A stretch of DNA of 39,319 bases. Origin: Caulobacteraceae bacterium. Its GTDB lineage: Bacteria; Pseudomonadota; Alphaproteobacteria; Caulobacterales; Caulobacteraceae. A model generated the notes under the pieces. That model did not search any database. It was not told the DNA's origin and was given only the letters and a program-made list of their open reading frames with translations. Where the stretch lies: the NCBI GenBank assembly GCA_003164925.1, contig PLRV01000060.1:1-39319 (forward strand). The letters run 5' to 3'. Made by a program: the position numbers and the translations under genes. How positions within the stretch are numbered: position 1 is the first letter of the stretch; each line of letters begins with the position of its first letter. This document shows, piece after piece, positions 15,899 through 25,092 of this stretch.

Positions 15899-16611
15899 TG
15901 AAGTTGGCAGTGCTTGAGACAGGCGCCCCGCCGGGGGACCTGGACCGGGCATACGGACGCTATCCCGACATGTTGGAGCGCCTGCTCGATCTGGGGCCCC
16001 TCGCCCGGTTCGACGTGCAGCGCCGCCAATGGCCAGGCGCGCCCGAGGACTACGACGCCTATCTGATCACCGGCTCGCCGGCGGGGGTGTACGATCCCTT
16101 GCCCTGGATCGGTGAGCTGAAGGCCTTCCTGCAGGCGGCCAAGGGCAAAACGGCGCTGGTGGGGATATGCTTCGGCCACCAGGTGATGGCCGAGGCCTTC
16201 GGCGGCAAGGTTGTGCGCTCACCCAAGGGCTGGGGTGTGGGCCTGCACGACTATCGGGTGACGAAGGCGCAGTCCTGGACGGAAGGAGCGCCGGGCTTTT
16301 CCATTCCCGCCTCGCACCAGGACCAGGTGGTGGTCCGCCCGCCGCAGGCCGAGGTTATGGCATCCAGCGCCTTCACCCCGTTCGCCGGCCTAGCTTACCG
16401 CGACCAACGCGCCATCTCCTTCCAGGGGCATCCGGAGTTCGAGGCGGACTACGCCAAGGCGCTTCTGTCCCTCCGCCGCGGCTCGCGCCTGCCGCAGGAT
16501 CAAGCCGACGCCGCGATCGCCTCCCTCGGCCGGCCCAACGATTGCGCCCGCGTTGGCGGCTGGATCAGGGCATTCCTGGAGACCGCTGCTCGCCCGACGG
16601 CTGCGCATTAG
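15898..16611 (+). CDS. Class I glutamine amidotransferase domain protein
   Basis: A 237-residue stand-alone GATase1 protein. The nucleophile elbow is GICFGHQ with Cys91, and the catalytic His/Glu pair is in FQGHPEFE. SPKGWGVGLHDY follows the nucleophile as in the YfeJ/GuaA-like subgroup (COG0518). Such proteins are usually called GMP-synthase-like, but this one has no synthase domain; the acceptor of the ammonia is unknown, and some relatives act as gamma-glutamyl hydrolases. Start overlaps the prs stop (TGATG), so it is probably co-translated. Confidence 0.88.
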   Translation: MKLAVLETGAPPGDLDRAYGRYPDMLERLLDLGPLARFDVQRRQWPGAPEDYDAYLITGSPAGVYDPLPWIGELKAFLQAAKGKTALVGICFGHQVMAEAFGGKVVRSPKGWGVGLHDYRVTKAQSWTEGAPGFSIPASHQDQVVVRPPQAEVMASSAFTPFAGLAYRDQRAISFQGHPEFEADYAKALLSLRRGSRLPQDQADAAIASLGRPNDCARVGGWIRAFLETAARPTAAH

Positions 16612-16691
16612 ATCGATAGTTCCCTTTTTGTTCTTGCGGCTCACAGGCCTCGTTGTTATGAAACAGAGGGCTTCGTGGTGGGGCAAGGGGC

Positions 16692-17636
16692 ATGGACGAC
16701 ACAAAGACCTGGATAAAGCGGCGCAATGCCGACGTGCGCGCTAAGCGATTGGCGTCGGCGTCGCCCTCAAGACCCGTCGGCGTCTCCGGCCTCAACCATA
16801 GCGCCGCCGTGAAGGCCGCCGCCGGCTCGATGGCGGACACGGCGGGCGAGATGGTCGGATTAGCCCTTGGCGGGGCGCACCTGGCTCAAGGTGCGGTCGG
16901 AGCCATGCAGTTCGCCGAGAACCTCATCGATCCCACGTACGGATTGCGGCATGGCGGCCAGCCGCCTTGGCTTCCTCTGGCCCAGACCGCCGATAGCGCA
17001 GTCCACCAAGGCTGGGCTGCGGCGCGTCATCCGATCCGGTCGATCAAGGCGGGGGCGTCGCGCGCCAACGTCGCGCTCAATCCGTTCGCCACGCCGGTCG
17101 CGCCGACGGTCACAGATGAAATGCGGCGCAGGTTCAATATCGGCAAGAACCAGGGCGAAGTCGTCTTCGACGCAGTGACGGCGGGGCTGTCGCCAGAATC
17201 CATGGCCGGCCCGGTTCTTTCCGCCGAGGAGCAGGTGGCCCAGCGGATGGCTCAAGGGATGAGCGCGCGGATGGCGCAAAACCTGGCCGAGCCTTACGTC
17301 GGCATGGGCCATCACTACTTCCCGCAGCGCGGCGTTTTGGGGATAAAACTTCCAAAGATGCTTAGCGACAGCCCATTCAACGTGCTCAAACCGCGCGGCA
17401 TCAGCCGGGGCGACATGCACGAGTTGCATTATCAGGTCGATCCGAAGTTCCATGGCGCACGACTGCCCGACCGCGTCGGACAGCACTGGAGCGGCAAGAA
17501 GCTCGGATTGAAAAAGGATCACCCCTTGGTCCAGGTCGTGCGTGGCGCTCCGACGGCGCTGAAGCGAACGGTGGGTGGGACGACCGGCGGTGTCGCCGGC
17601 GCGGCCAACGTCGCGCATCGGGAACGCAAACCATGA
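16692..17636 (+). CDS. Putative polymorphic toxin with C-terminal GHH-type nuclease domain
   Basis: A 314-residue protein. The N-terminal 45 residues are basic; 46-77 is an Ala/Gly-rich hydrophobic stretch. The C-terminal part begins GHHYFPQR (206-213), then FNVLKPRGISRGDMHELHYQVDP, with His243, His246, His254 and Trp266 in QHWSGKK. The order GHH-FPQ, Gly-x-x-x-x-x-x-H, Y-x-V-D, H, W matches HNH/EndoVII-type GHH nucleases of bacterial toxins, where the histidines bind metal and cut nucleic acid. No secretion signal, PAAR, LXG or RHS part is visible, so delivery is unknown. A Gly/Ala-rich tail follows the nuclease. The start ATG has AAGGGGC just before it. The next gene overlaps by 4 bases, as toxin-immunity pairs do. 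Confidence 0.6.
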   Translation: MDDTKTWIKRRNADVRAKRLASASPSRPVGVSGLNHSAAVKAAAGSMADTAGEMVGLALGGAHLAQGAVGAMQFAENLIDPTYGLRHGGQPPWLPLAQTADSAVHQGWAAARHPIRSIKAGASRANVALNPFATPVAPTVTDEMRRRFNIGKNQGEVVFDAVTAGLSPESMAGPVLSAEEQVAQRMAQGMSARMAQNLAEPYVGMGHHYFPQRGVLGIKLPKMLSDSPFNVLKPRGISRGDMHELHYQVDPKFHGARLPDRVGQHWSGKKLGLKKDHPLVQVVRGAPTALKRTVGGTTGGVAGAANVAHRERKP

Positions 17637-18166
17637 CCGTGCGCTCCTGGGTCACCTTCCGCTCCGACCTTGCCGACGACGGGGTCGAGACCGAGGATGG
17701 GCACAACTTCACCGAATGGCCTGGACGGGTGCACGTCCTGATGGTGGCGGAGCTACTCCAGACGTTAGGCTGGCAAGTTACCGGAACCATCGACGTGCAG
17801 GAGCGCGGATGGGAGTTGGACGCCAGGCTTGATCGCAAGGCGATCTGGATGCAGGTGACTCCCCTCGACGAGGTCATTGTCATCATCAAGGATGGCAACC
17901 CCGAATGGATCCGGTACCTCGCAGGCAAGGGGCCAGGTCCCGTGTTCACCGGAATGCTGACGGCCCTCGACACCGCCCTCCACAACGACGGCCGCTTCCA
18001 CGACATCCGCTGGTTCACTCAAAAGGAGCATAATTGCGGTGCTCCCGGAGCGCCTGCGCCGATCAGCGACATCAAGCAGATGGCTGGATACGTTCCACCT
18101 CCCCCGCCCCCTCCCCCGCCGCCGCGCCCGTGGCGAGAGTGGGATCACCCGTGGCGTGATCGCTAA
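17633..18166 (+). CDS. Putative immunity protein for the upstream nuclease toxin
   Basis: A 177-residue soluble protein of unrecognised family. It contains a compact alpha/beta part: LMVAELLQTLGWQVTG, ERGWELDARLDRKAIWMQV, EVIVIIKDGN, then an acidic segment. Residues 155-164 are ten prolines, followed by a basic/aromatic tail (RPWREWDHPWRDR). The ATG overlaps the toxin stop (ATGA), giving coupled translation, which together with no known family points to immunity. The role is inferred from position only. It ends 30 bases before the convergent hemF stop. Confidence 0.55.
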   Translation: MTVRSWVTFRSDLADDGVETEDGHNFTEWPGRVHVLMVAELLQTLGWQVTGTIDVQERGWELDARLDRKAIWMQVTPLDEVIVIIKDGNPEWIRYLAGKGPGPVFTGMLTALDTALHNDGRFHDIRWFTQKEHNCGAPGAPAPISDIKQMAGYVPPPPPPPPPPRPWREWDHPWRDR

Positions 18167-18196
18167 CCGAACTCGCAGAAGCGGGTTTCGATCAAC

Positions 18197-19090
18197 TCAC
18201 GGCCACTTCACCACGGGCGGCATGGACGAGAGGATCGACTCCACGTTGCCGCCGGTCTTCAGGCCGAAGGTCGTGCCGCGGTCGTAGAGCAGGTTGAATT
18301 CCACATATCGGCCCCGCCGGATCAGTTGTTCCTCGCGCTCGGCTTCAGTCCAGGTTTCGTTCATCCGGCCCCTCACGATGGCGGGGTAGACCTCCAGGAA
18401 GGCCTTGCCCACGTCCTGGGTGAAGGCGAAGTCGCGCTCGAAATCCCCCGAATTGTGACGATCGTAGAAAATGCCGCCGATCCCGCGCGGCTCATCCCGG
18501 TGGGGCAGGAAGAAGTACTCGTCGCACCACGCCTTGAAGCGGGCGTACCAGTCCGCGTCGTGGGCGTCGCAGGCGCGTTTCATGGCGGCGTGGAAGGCCA
18601 CGGCGTCGGGGAAATCCTGATGCCGCTGGACCTCAAGCAGAGGGGTCAGATCGGCGCCGCCGCCAAACCAGTCTTCGCTGGTGCGGATAAAGCGGGTGTT
18701 CATGTGCACGGCGGGTACGCGAGGCGAGCGCAGGTGAGCGATAAGGCTGATGCCGGTGGCCAAAAAGCGCCCGTCGGCCTCGGCGCCCGGAATGGACTTG
18801 GCGAATTCCGGCGTGAACATGCCGCGCACGGTGGAGACATGTACGCCCACTTTTTCGAACAGACGTCCGCGCATGAGGGCCATGACGCCCCCTCCCCCGC
18901 CGTCGCGCGTCCAGGGCGTGCGCACAAAACGGCCCGCCTCGCCTTCGTAAATAGCCGGCGACGCTTCGTCTTCCAGCCCCTCGAACGCGGCGCAGATCTG
19001 ATCGCGCAGTGATTCGAACCAGGCGCGCGCGCGGTCCGGGCGTTGGTCCAGATCAATCACCTGGTCTGCGGCTGAGGAAGAAAAAGACAT
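18197..19090 (-). CDS. hemF: Oxygen-dependent coproporphyrinogen III oxidase
   Basis: A 297-residue cytoplasmic enzyme of haem synthesis; it decarboxylates two propionates of coproporphyrinogen III to give protoporphyrinogen IX. Family segments are [22 protein letters not shown], and the strongly conserved [34 protein letters not shown] near the C-terminus is also conserved. It follows trmL on the same strand by 10 bases. Its presence indicates aerobic haem synthesis, matching the nearby cytochrome genes. Confidence 0.96.
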   Translation of the reverse strand: MSFSSSAADQVIDLDQRPDRARAWFESLRDQICAAFEGLEDEASPAIYEGEAGRFVRTPWTRDGGGGGVMALMRGRLFEKVGVHVSTVRGMFTPEFAKSIPGAEADGRFLATGISLIAHLRSPRVPAVHMNTRFIRTSEDWFGGGADLTPLLEVQRHQDFPDAVAFHAAMKRACDAHDADWYARFKAWCDEYFFLPHRDEPRGIGGIFYDRHNSGDFERDFAFTQDVGKAFLEVYPAIVRGRMNETWTEAEREEQLIRRGRYVEFNLLYDRGTTFGLKTGGNVESILSSMPPVVKWP

Positions 19091-19100
19091 ATTGGCGTCC

Positions 19101-19565
19101 TTAGGCGGAGAAGCCGCCCGTGCGGCCTAGCGCTTCTCCTAAAGCCATCGCCGCCGCCGTCACAACATTGAGCGAGCGCAAATTTGGATCCGGCGCCATC
19201 GGAATGTAAAGCCTGGCATCGGCAGCGTCATGCACTGCGGCCGGCGCGCCGGCGCTTTCTTGACCAAACAGCAGAGTATCCCCCGGTTCGAAGGCGAAAC
19301 TGTTGTAGGGTCGGGCGCTCCGGGTCGTGAAGAGAATCAGTCTTCCCTCTTTGCGTTCCGGGGACGCATGGAATGCGCTCCACGACGGATGCACGCGTAC
19401 CTGCGTCCTTTCGCCATAATCGAGGGCCGCGCGCTTGAGCGATTTGTCCGAAAGCGGGAAGGCGCAGGGCTCAATCACTTCGAGCGAAACAGCCAGGCAC
19501 GCGCACAATCGGATGGCCGCGCCGAGGTTTTGCGGAATGTCCGGTTGAAAAAGGGCCAAACGCAT
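19101..19565 (-). CDS. trmL: tRNA (cytidine(34)-2'-O)-methyltransferase
   Basis: A 154-residue SPOUT-fold enzyme that methylates the wobble ribose of certain leucine tRNAs. N-terminus is [19 protein letters not shown], the middle has DYGER, and the knotted SAM site is [11 protein letters not shown], then [20 protein letters not shown]. Length matches TrmL (about 155). It leads a trmL-hemF pair and is divergent from petA, with about 190 bases between the starts that must hold both promoters. Confidence 0.94.
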   Translation of the reverse strand: MRLALFQPDIPQNLGAAIRLCACLAVSLEVIEPCAFPLSDKSLKRAALDYGERTQVRVHPSWSAFHASPERKEGRLILFTTRSARPYNSFAFEPGDTLLFGQESAGAPAAVHDAADARLYIPMAPDPNLRSLNVVTAAAMALGEALGRTGGFSA

Positions 19566-19754
19566 TCTAAGCGATCACTCATAGACGCTCGGTGGATAGC
19601 GCTAACAGGGGGGAGTTCGTATTGCGAGAGAACCGCGAGTTCCCACAAGCCTGTCCTTCGGGGTGGCTTTTCGCAGATAGGCCTTTGCAGGTCGAGACCG
19701 TCATTAAGCGCGCGCGCCGATTTCGGAAGCGCATCCAACCAGAGGTGATCTGAG

Positions 19755-20309
19755 GTGGCGAACACCGTCGTTGAATCATATCCCCCGACCGAGCATGGCG
19801 CGGACGATCCGAACCGTCGCGATTTTATTCATATCGCCGCCGCGACGGCCGCGGTCGGCGGCGTCGCCGTTTTCGCCTGGCCGCTGATCGATGAGATGAA
19901 TCCATCGGCCGATGTCCTGGCCCTTGCGTCCATCGAGTTCGACCTGTCCAAGGTGAGCTTGGGCCAGCAGGTCGTGGTCAAGTGGCAGGGCAAGCCCGTG
20001 TTCGTGCGCTACCGCACGCCCAAAGAAATCGCCGAGGCGGTCAAGGACGACAACGCCCCGATGAAGGATCCGGCCACCGACGCTTCGCGTCACAAGCCCG
20101 GCAAGGCCCAGTACCTGATCCTGGTGGGGGTCTGCACTCATTTGGGCTGCGTGCCCAACTTCGGCCTGGGCGACTACGGCGGCTGGCTCTGCCCCTGCCA
20201 CGGCTCGGTCTATGACACCGCGGGCCGCATCCGTAAGGGCCCGGCGCCGCTCAATCTCCTTATGCCCAACTACGCCTTCACCTCCGACACCAAGATCAAG
20301 ATCGGCTGA
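19755..20309 (+). CDS. petA: Ubiquinol-cytochrome c reductase Rieske iron-sulfur subunit
   Basis: A 184-residue subunit of the bc1 complex that takes the first electron from ubiquinol. A twin-arginine-like start ([18 protein letters not shown]) runs into the single membrane anchor at about 25-45. The [2Fe-2S] ligands are Cys127 and His129 in CTHLGC and Cys146 and His149 in CPCHGS, with Cys132/Cys148 forming the disulfide. It starts at GTG with AGAGGTG 8 bases upstream. petB follows after 2 bases. Confidence 0.97.
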   Translation: MANTVVESYPPTEHGADDPNRRDFIHIAAATAAVGGVAVFAWPLIDEMNPSADVLALASIEFDLSKVSLGQQVVVKWQGKPVFVRYRTPKEIAEAVKDDNAPMKDPATDASRHKPGKAQYLILVGVCTHLGCVPNFGLGDYGGWLCPCHGSVYDTAGRIRKGPAPLNLLMPNYAFTSDTKIKIG

Positions 20310-20311
20310 TC

Positions 20312-21643
20312 ATGAGCGGACACTCAACTTACAAGCCGAAGACCGGCTTCACCCGCTGGCTGGATTCGCGCCTGCCGATCATTCGGCTAGGCTGGGACAG
20401 CTTCGTCGACTTCCCCACCCCCAAGAACTTGAACTATTGGTGGACCTTCGGCGGCATTCTGGCCCTATGCCTGGGCATCCAGATCGCCACCGGAGTGGTT
20501 CTGGCCATGCACTACGTGCCCAGCGGCCTAGCGGCCCCCGGCGGCAGCCTGGCCTTCAACAGCGTCGAGCACATCATGCGCGACGTGAACCACGGCTGGA
20601 TGATCCGCTATATCCACGCCAACGGCGCCTCGATGTTTTTCCTGGCGGTCTATATCCACATGTTCCGCGGCATCTACTACGGCTCGTTCAAGCCGCCGCG
20701 CGAGGTGCTGTGGATCTTGGGCTGCATCATCTATCTGTTGATGATGGCCACCGCCTTCATGGGCTATGTGCTGCCCTGGGGCCAGATGTCCTACTTCGGC
20801 GCGGTGGTGATAACCAATCTGTTCGGCGCCCTGCCCATCGTGGGCAAGTCGATCACCACCTGGCTGTGGGGCGGATTCGCGGTGGATAACCCCACCCTGA
20901 ACCGCTTCTTCTCGCTGCACTACCTGCTGCCGTTCATGATCGCCGGCGTGGTGGTGCTGCACATCTGGGCGCTGCACGTGCCGGGCAACAACAACCCGCG
21001 CGGCGTCGAGGTGAAATCCAAGGCGGACACCGTGCCCTTCCACCCGTACTACACGGTGAAGGACGGGTTCGCGATGGTGGTGTTCCTCATCCTCTTCGCC
21101 AGCTTCGTGTTCTACATGCCCGACGCCCTGGGCCACCCGGACAACTATGTGCCGGCCAACCCGCTGGTGACGCCGGCGCACATCGTGCCCGAATGGTACT
21201 TCCTACCGTTCTACGCGATCTTGCGCGCTGTGCCTGACAAACTGACCGGCGTGCTGTGTATGTTCGGCGCGGTGGGGGTACTGTTCGTGCTGCCGTGGAT
21301 CGATCGTTCCAAGACGCGCTCGATGCGCTATCGCCCAACGGCGCGGCTGTTCTTCCTGATCTTCATCGTCGATTGCCTCCTGCTTGGATTGTGCGGTTCG
21401 CATGAGCCTGACGACAAAATCTTCGCGAACCTCGCGGGCTTCACCTTTATCGACTCCAACCTGAACAGCTACACTTGGCTGTCGCGTATCCTGGGACTCT
21501 ACTATTTCGGCTTCTATGTGATCCTGTTCTTCCTGAGCTGGACTGAAAAGCCACTGCCCGTTCCGGAATCCATCTCCGAGCCTGTACTCAAAGGTCCCGC
21601 CCTGCCCAAGGGTGCGACCGCCGAAGCCGAAAAGAAGGGTTGA
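20312..21643 (+). CDS. petB: Ubiquinol-cytochrome c reductase cytochrome b subunit
   Basis: A 443-residue polytopic membrane protein of the bc1 complex. The four haem ligands fall in two pairs 14 residues apart: His102/His116 ([16 protein letters not shown]) and His203/His217 ([17 protein letters not shown]). The quinol-site motif PEWY is present in [13 protein letters not shown]. Residues 150-158 (MGYVLPWGQ) are also conserved. Unlike Bradyrhizobium, cytochromes b and c1 are separate genes here. The stop overlaps the region just ahead of petC. Confidence 0.98.
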   Translation: MSGHSTYKPKTGFTRWLDSRLPIIRLGWDSFVDFPTPKNLNYWWTFGGILALCLGIQIATGVVLAMHYVPSGLAAPGGSLAFNSVEHIMRDVNHGWMIRYIHANGASMFFLAVYIHMFRGIYYGSFKPPREVLWILGCIIYLLMMATAFMGYVLPWGQMSYFGAVVITNLFGALPIVGKSITTWLWGGFAVDNPTLNRFFSLHYLLPFMIAGVVVLHIWALHVPGNNNPRGVEVKSKADTVPFHPYYTVKDGFAMVVFLILFASFVFYMPDALGHPDNYVPANPLVTPAHIVPEWYFLPFYAILRAVPDKLTGVLCMFGAVGVLFVLPWIDRSKTRSMRYRPTARLFFLIFIVDCLLLGLCGSHEPDDKIFANLAGFTFIDSNLNSYTWLSRILGLYYFGFYVILFFLSWTEKPLPVPESISEPVLKGPALPKGATAEAEKKG

Positions 21644-21648
21644 GCCCG

Positions 21649-22503
21649 ATGCTGCGCAAAACGACCTTAATCGCAGCGTTCGTCGGATTGGCTCTGGGGG
21701 CTGCTCTGGCCCCCGGCGCCCTGGCCGCGACCACCCAGGCGCCGTTGAAAGAGGTGTCCTGGAGTTTCGAGGGGCCCTTCGGCAAGTTCGACCAGGCCCA
21801 GCTTCAGCGGGGCTACAAGGTCTACCACGACGTCTGCTCGACCTGTCACTCGATGAACCTGCTGTCCTACCGCAACCTCGCGGACAAGGGCGGGCCGTTT
21901 TACAAGGAAGGCGTCAACCCGAACGAGAGCCCCTACGCCAAGGCCATCGCCAAGGACTTCATGGTGCCGGACATCGATACCGACACCGGCGAAGCGATCA
22001 CCCGGCCGGCGACCCCGTCCGATCACTTCAAGGCGCCCTTCGCCAACGAATACGCCGCCAAGGCGGCCAACGGCGGGTCGGCGCCGCCCGATCTGTCTTT
22101 GATGGCCAAGGCTCGTGAAGGCGGTCCCAGCTACATCTATTCGGTGCTGACCGGCTTTACGGCGCCGCCTGCGGGCCTGACCGTCGCTCCAGGCAAGTAC
22201 TACAACCCGTACTTCGCGGGCGATCTGACCAGTTTCTGGAATGGCGCCGCCAACCAGGTCCCGCCTGGCGGCACCATCTCCATGCCGCCGCCGCTGAAAC
22301 CCAACCTGGTCGCCTTCGACGACGGGACCAAGGCCACCGTCAGCGAGGAAGCGTGGGACGTGGCGGCCTTCCTGGCCTGGGCGGCCGAACCGCACCAGGA
22401 AGAGCGCAAGCAGACCGGCTTCGCCGTGCTGATCTACCTCTTCATCTTCGCCGGCGTGCTCTACGCCAGCTACCGGCAAATCTGGAGCAAGATCGACCAC
22501 TAA
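21649..22503 (+). CDS. petC: Ubiquinol-cytochrome c reductase cytochrome c1 subunit
   Basis: A 284-residue subunit. A signal peptide (1-27, ending GALA) is followed by VCSTCHS, the haem site with Cys63, Cys66 and His67. The axial Met lies in [10 protein letters not shown]-terminal anchor ([18 protein letters not shown]) holds it in the inner membrane. The ATG 5 bases after the petB stop is preferred to a TTG overlapping it, as it gives the correct signal peptide. A strong terminator follows the stop. Confidence 0.97.
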   Translation: MLRKTTLIAAFVGLALGAALAPGALAATTQAPLKEVSWSFEGPFGKFDQAQLQRGYKVYHDVCSTCHSMNLLSYRNLADKGGPFYKEGVNPNESPYAKAIAKDFMVPDIDTDTGEAITRPATPSDHFKAPFANEYAAKAANGGSAPPDLSLMAKAREGGPSYIYSVLTGFTAPPAGLTVAPGKYYNPYFAGDLTSFWNGAANQVPPGGTISMPPPLKPNLVAFDDGTKATVSEEAWDVAAFLAWAAEPHQEERKQTGFAVLIYLFIFAGVLYASYRQIWSKIDH

Positions 22504-22525
22504 GGCCGATCGATGCCAAGCGAAA

Positions 22526-22550
22526 GGCCCGCCCTCCGGCGGGCCTTTTT
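22526..22550 (+). terminator. Intrinsic terminator of the petABC operon
   Basis: Stem GGCCCGCC (22526-22533), loop CTCC, stem GGCGGGCC (22538-22545), then TTTTT. It lies 22 bases after the petC stop, in front of apt. Confidence 0.93.
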
Positions 22551-22606
22551 GTTTGAACCTATCGCGTTGGCCGCTAAGCTCGCGCCCGAAAGGAACCCTT
22601 GCCCCC

Positions 22607-23134
22607 ATGGACCTCAGCGCCGCCGTTCGCACCATTCCGGACTATCCCAAGCCGGGCATATTATTCCGCGACATCACCACACTCCTGGGCGACGCCGAGG
22701 CGTTCCGCAGCGCGGTCGATCAGCTGACGGCGCCCTTCAAGGCCCTGGGCATAACCAAGGTGGCGGGATTGGAAGCGCGCGGCTTCATTCTCGGCGGGGC
22801 CGTCGCTCACCAGCTGGGCGCCGGGTTCATCCCCCTGCGCAAGCGGGGCAAGCTCCCGCACCACACCTACGCGGTGGAATACGCGTTGGAATACGGCATG
22901 GACTGCCTGGAGATGCACAAGGACGCCTGCGAGGCTGGCGAACGCATCATGCTGGTGGACGACCTGATCGCCACAGGCGGCACCGCCATCGCCGGGGTAG
23001 AGCTTCTGCGCCGCGGTGGCGGCCAGGTGGTGGCGGCAGGCTTCGTCATCGACCTGCCTGATCTGGGCGGCGCAGAGCGCTTGAGCGCCCTGAACGTGCC
23101 CGTAACCTCGCTGATCGCCTTCCCTGGACATTAG
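22607..23134 (+). CDS. apt: Adenine phosphoribosyltransferase
   Basis: A 175-residue purine-salvage enzyme converting adenine and PRPP to AMP. Family segments are [20 protein letters not shown] at the start, [20 protein letters not shown], and the PRPP-binding [11 protein letters not shown]. Length is usual (170-180). The start is the ATG at MDLSAAVRT, with AAAGGA some 13 bases before it; the open frame to an upstream Met lies over the petC terminator and is rejected. Confidence 0.96.
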   Translation: MDLSAAVRTIPDYPKPGILFRDITTLLGDAEAFRSAVDQLTAPFKALGITKVAGLEARGFILGGAVAHQLGAGFIPLRKRGKLPHHTYAVEYALEYGMDCLEMHKDACEAGERIMLVDDLIATGGTAIAGVELLRRGGGQVVAAGFVIDLPDLGGAERLSALNVPVTSLIAFPGH

Positions 23135-23241
23135 GCTTATGGCGCGCCGGAACTCTGGCGCGCCTTAGCGGAGGGGCGACTTTTGACGCTTGCGGCCCGA
23201 GCCGGACCATCGAAGGACCGAGAGCCACCCCGGGCGTGATG

Positions 23242-23910
23242 TCAGACCTCCACCTTGCCGCTGGCGGCCTGGTGGAAAAGCTGCAGGGTGCGCAGCTTGC
23301 TGAGCGCCGCCGGCTCGACCCGATAGTCCGGACGGTCGTCCGAATAGAAGCCATGGTCGGCGTCATACAGATAGATCGGCACATCCGGATGGGCGTCGGC
23401 GATGGCGGCCCGGTGCTCTTCGGTAATGTGCGTATCGCGCTTGCCGAAATGCAGGATGATCGGAATCTTAGGCGTGTCGGCGAGGAAGTCCTTGATCGAG
23501 CCGCCATAATAGGCCGCCGCCGCAGTCAGGCCGGTGCAACGCGAGGCCGCCAGCCAAGATAGCGAGCCGCCGTAACAGAACCCGGTCATGAACACCGGAG
23601 GCTCGAGCGCGTCGATACAGGCCTGCACGTCGCCCAAGGCCCGCTCAAAACCGACCTTCTGCAGGTATTCGACGCCTTTAGCGAAGGCTTCCGGACGGCG
23701 CTCCACGCTGTAGCCTGGCTCGCAGCGGTCGAACATGTGCGGCGCCAGCACCTCGTAGCCCGCTTCCGCGAAGCCGTCCGCCAGGCGTTTAATGCCGGGC
23801 GTCACGCCGAAGATTTCCTGGATCAGCACCAGGCCGCCGCGCCGGGCGTCGGCGGGCTCCACATGATAGGCCTCGAACTCAAAACCGTCAGCCTTGCTCT
23901 TCAACTTCAC
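23242..23910 (-). CDS. Dienelactone hydrolase family protein
   Basis: A 222-residue alpha/beta hydrolase. The nucleophile is Cys112 in TGFCYGGSLSW, with candidates Asp159 (FGKRDTHI) and His186 (DADHGFYSDD) completing the triad; Glu32 in QEIFG is also conserved in this family. True dienelactone hydrolases act in chlorocatechol breakdown, but stand-alone members like this have varied ester substrates, so the substrate is open. It ends a minus-strand block after ychF, with a 15-base gap. Confidence 0.88.
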   Translation of the reverse strand: MKLKSKADGFEFEAYHVEPADARRGGLVLIQEIFGVTPGIKRLADGFAEAGYEVLAPHMFDRCEPGYSVERRPEAFAKGVEYLQKVGFERALGDVQACIDALEPPVFMTGFCYGGSLSWLAASRCTGLTAAAAYYGGSIKDFLADTPKIPIILHFGKRDTHITEEHRAAIADAHPDVPIYLYDADHGFYSDDRPDYRVEPAALSKLRTLQLFHQAASGKVEV

Positions 23911-23925
23911 AGCATTCTCCCGCCG

Positions 23926-25026
23926 TCAGGTGTTGAACCGGAAGTGCATGACGTCGCCGTCCTGCACCACATACTCCTTGCCTTCCAGGCGCATCTTGCC
24001 CGCATCGCGTGCGCCGGACTCGCCGTTTAGGCGAATATAGTCCGCATAGGCGATGGTTTCGGCGCGGATAAAGCCCTTCTCGAAATCGGTGTGGATCACC
24101 CCGGCCGCCTGGGGGGCGGTGACGCCCGCCGCGATGGTCCAGGCGCGCGCCTCCTTGGGCCCGACGGTGAAATAGGTCTGCTGGCCGAGCAGATGGTAGG
24201 CATGATGGATCAGACGGTTGAGGCCCGGCTCCTCCAGCCCGAGGGTCTCCAGGAACTCGCCGCGCTCCGCCGCATCCAACAGGGCGATTTCGCTCTCGAT
24301 TTTGGCGGAAATGACCACCGCGTCAGCCTTGTCCCGCGCCGCGCGGGCGACCACCTGCGCGGACAAGGCGTTGCCATCGGCTGCCGAGCCCTCGTCCACG
24401 TTACAAACGTACAGAGCCGGCTTGGAGGTGATGAGCTGCAGCATGCGCCAAGCCTTGTCGTCCTCCTTGCTCACCTGCGTGGCGCGGGCGGGCTTGCCGG
24501 CGTTAAGCTGAACCAGCGCCAGGTTGACAAGCTTCAGCGTCAGAGCCGCTTCCTTGTCGCCGCCGGCCTTGGCCTTCTTTTCCAGGGCCGGAATGCGTTT
24601 TTCCAAGCTCTCCAGGTCGGCCAACATGAGCTCGGTATCGATGATGTCGAGATCCGACAGGGGATCGATGCGGCCTTCCACGTGGGTGACGTCATCGTCC
24701 TCGAAGCAGCGCGCCACAAAGGCCACGGCGTCGCAGTCACGGATATTGGCCAGGAACTGGTTGCCCAGCCCCTCGCCCTTGGAGGCCCCGCGCACCAGGC
24801 CCGCCACGTCCACGAAATTGATCCGCGCGGGGATGATCTCCTTGGAGCCGGCGATCTTGGCCAGGGCCTCCAAACGCGGCTCCGGCACGGCCACGTCGCC
24901 GATATTGGGCTCAATGGTGCAGAACGGATAGTTGGCCGCCTGGGCCTGCGCCGTCTGGGTCAGGGCGTTGAACAGAGTGGACTTGCCCACATTGGGCAGG
25001 CCGACGATCGCGACTTTCAGCGCCAT
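23926..25026 (-). CDS. ychF: Ribosome-binding ATPase YchF (Obg family)
   Basis: A 366-residue protein. The P-loop is GLPNVGKSTLFNALT (about residues 8-22), the G3 region is INFVDVAGLVRGASKGEGLG, and YVCNVDE takes the place of the GTPase NKxD box, which is why the family prefers ATP. The C-terminal TGS domain contains ARAWTIAAG and GFIRAETIAYADYI. YchF binds the ribosome and takes part in translation and oxidative-stress control. Length is standard (363-367). Confidence 0.96.
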   Translation of the reverse strand: MALKVAIVGLPNVGKSTLFNALTQTAQAQAANYPFCTIEPNIGDVAVPEPRLEALAKIAGSKEIIPARINFVDVAGLVRGASKGEGLGNQFLANIRDCDAVAFVARCFEDDDVTHVEGRIDPLSDLDIIDTELMLADLESLEKRIPALEKKAKAGGDKEAALTLKLVNLALVQLNAGKPARATQVSKEDDKAWRMLQLITSKPALYVCNVDEGSAADGNALSAQVVARAARDKADAVVISAKIESEIALLDAAERGEFLETLGLEEPGLNRLIHHAYHLLGQQTYFTVGPKEARAWTIAAGVTAPQAAGVIHTDFEKGFIRAETIAYADYIRLNGESGARDAGKMRLEGKEYVVQDGDVMHFRFNT

Positions 25027-25092
25027 CAGGTCCTCGAAGCGTTTGGTGACGCGGTCTTATGACGGCGCGGCGGGCAATTGGCGAGATGAATA

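Noticed and set aside
18098-18132. C-rich tract resembling a repeat array
   Set aside because: It is in frame and encodes the poly-proline tail of the putative immunity protein. It has no repeat-spacer pattern, and no CRISPR array is seen anywhere in the window.
21667-22635. 322-codon minus-strand frame opposite petC
   Set aside because: The plus strand encodes cytochrome c1 with its haem motif and anchor. The minus frame has no motif and also crosses the petC terminator.
24091-25062. 323-codon plus-strand frame opposite ychF
   Set aside because: ychF has a complete P-loop and TGS domain. The opposing frame has low-complexity composition and no family.
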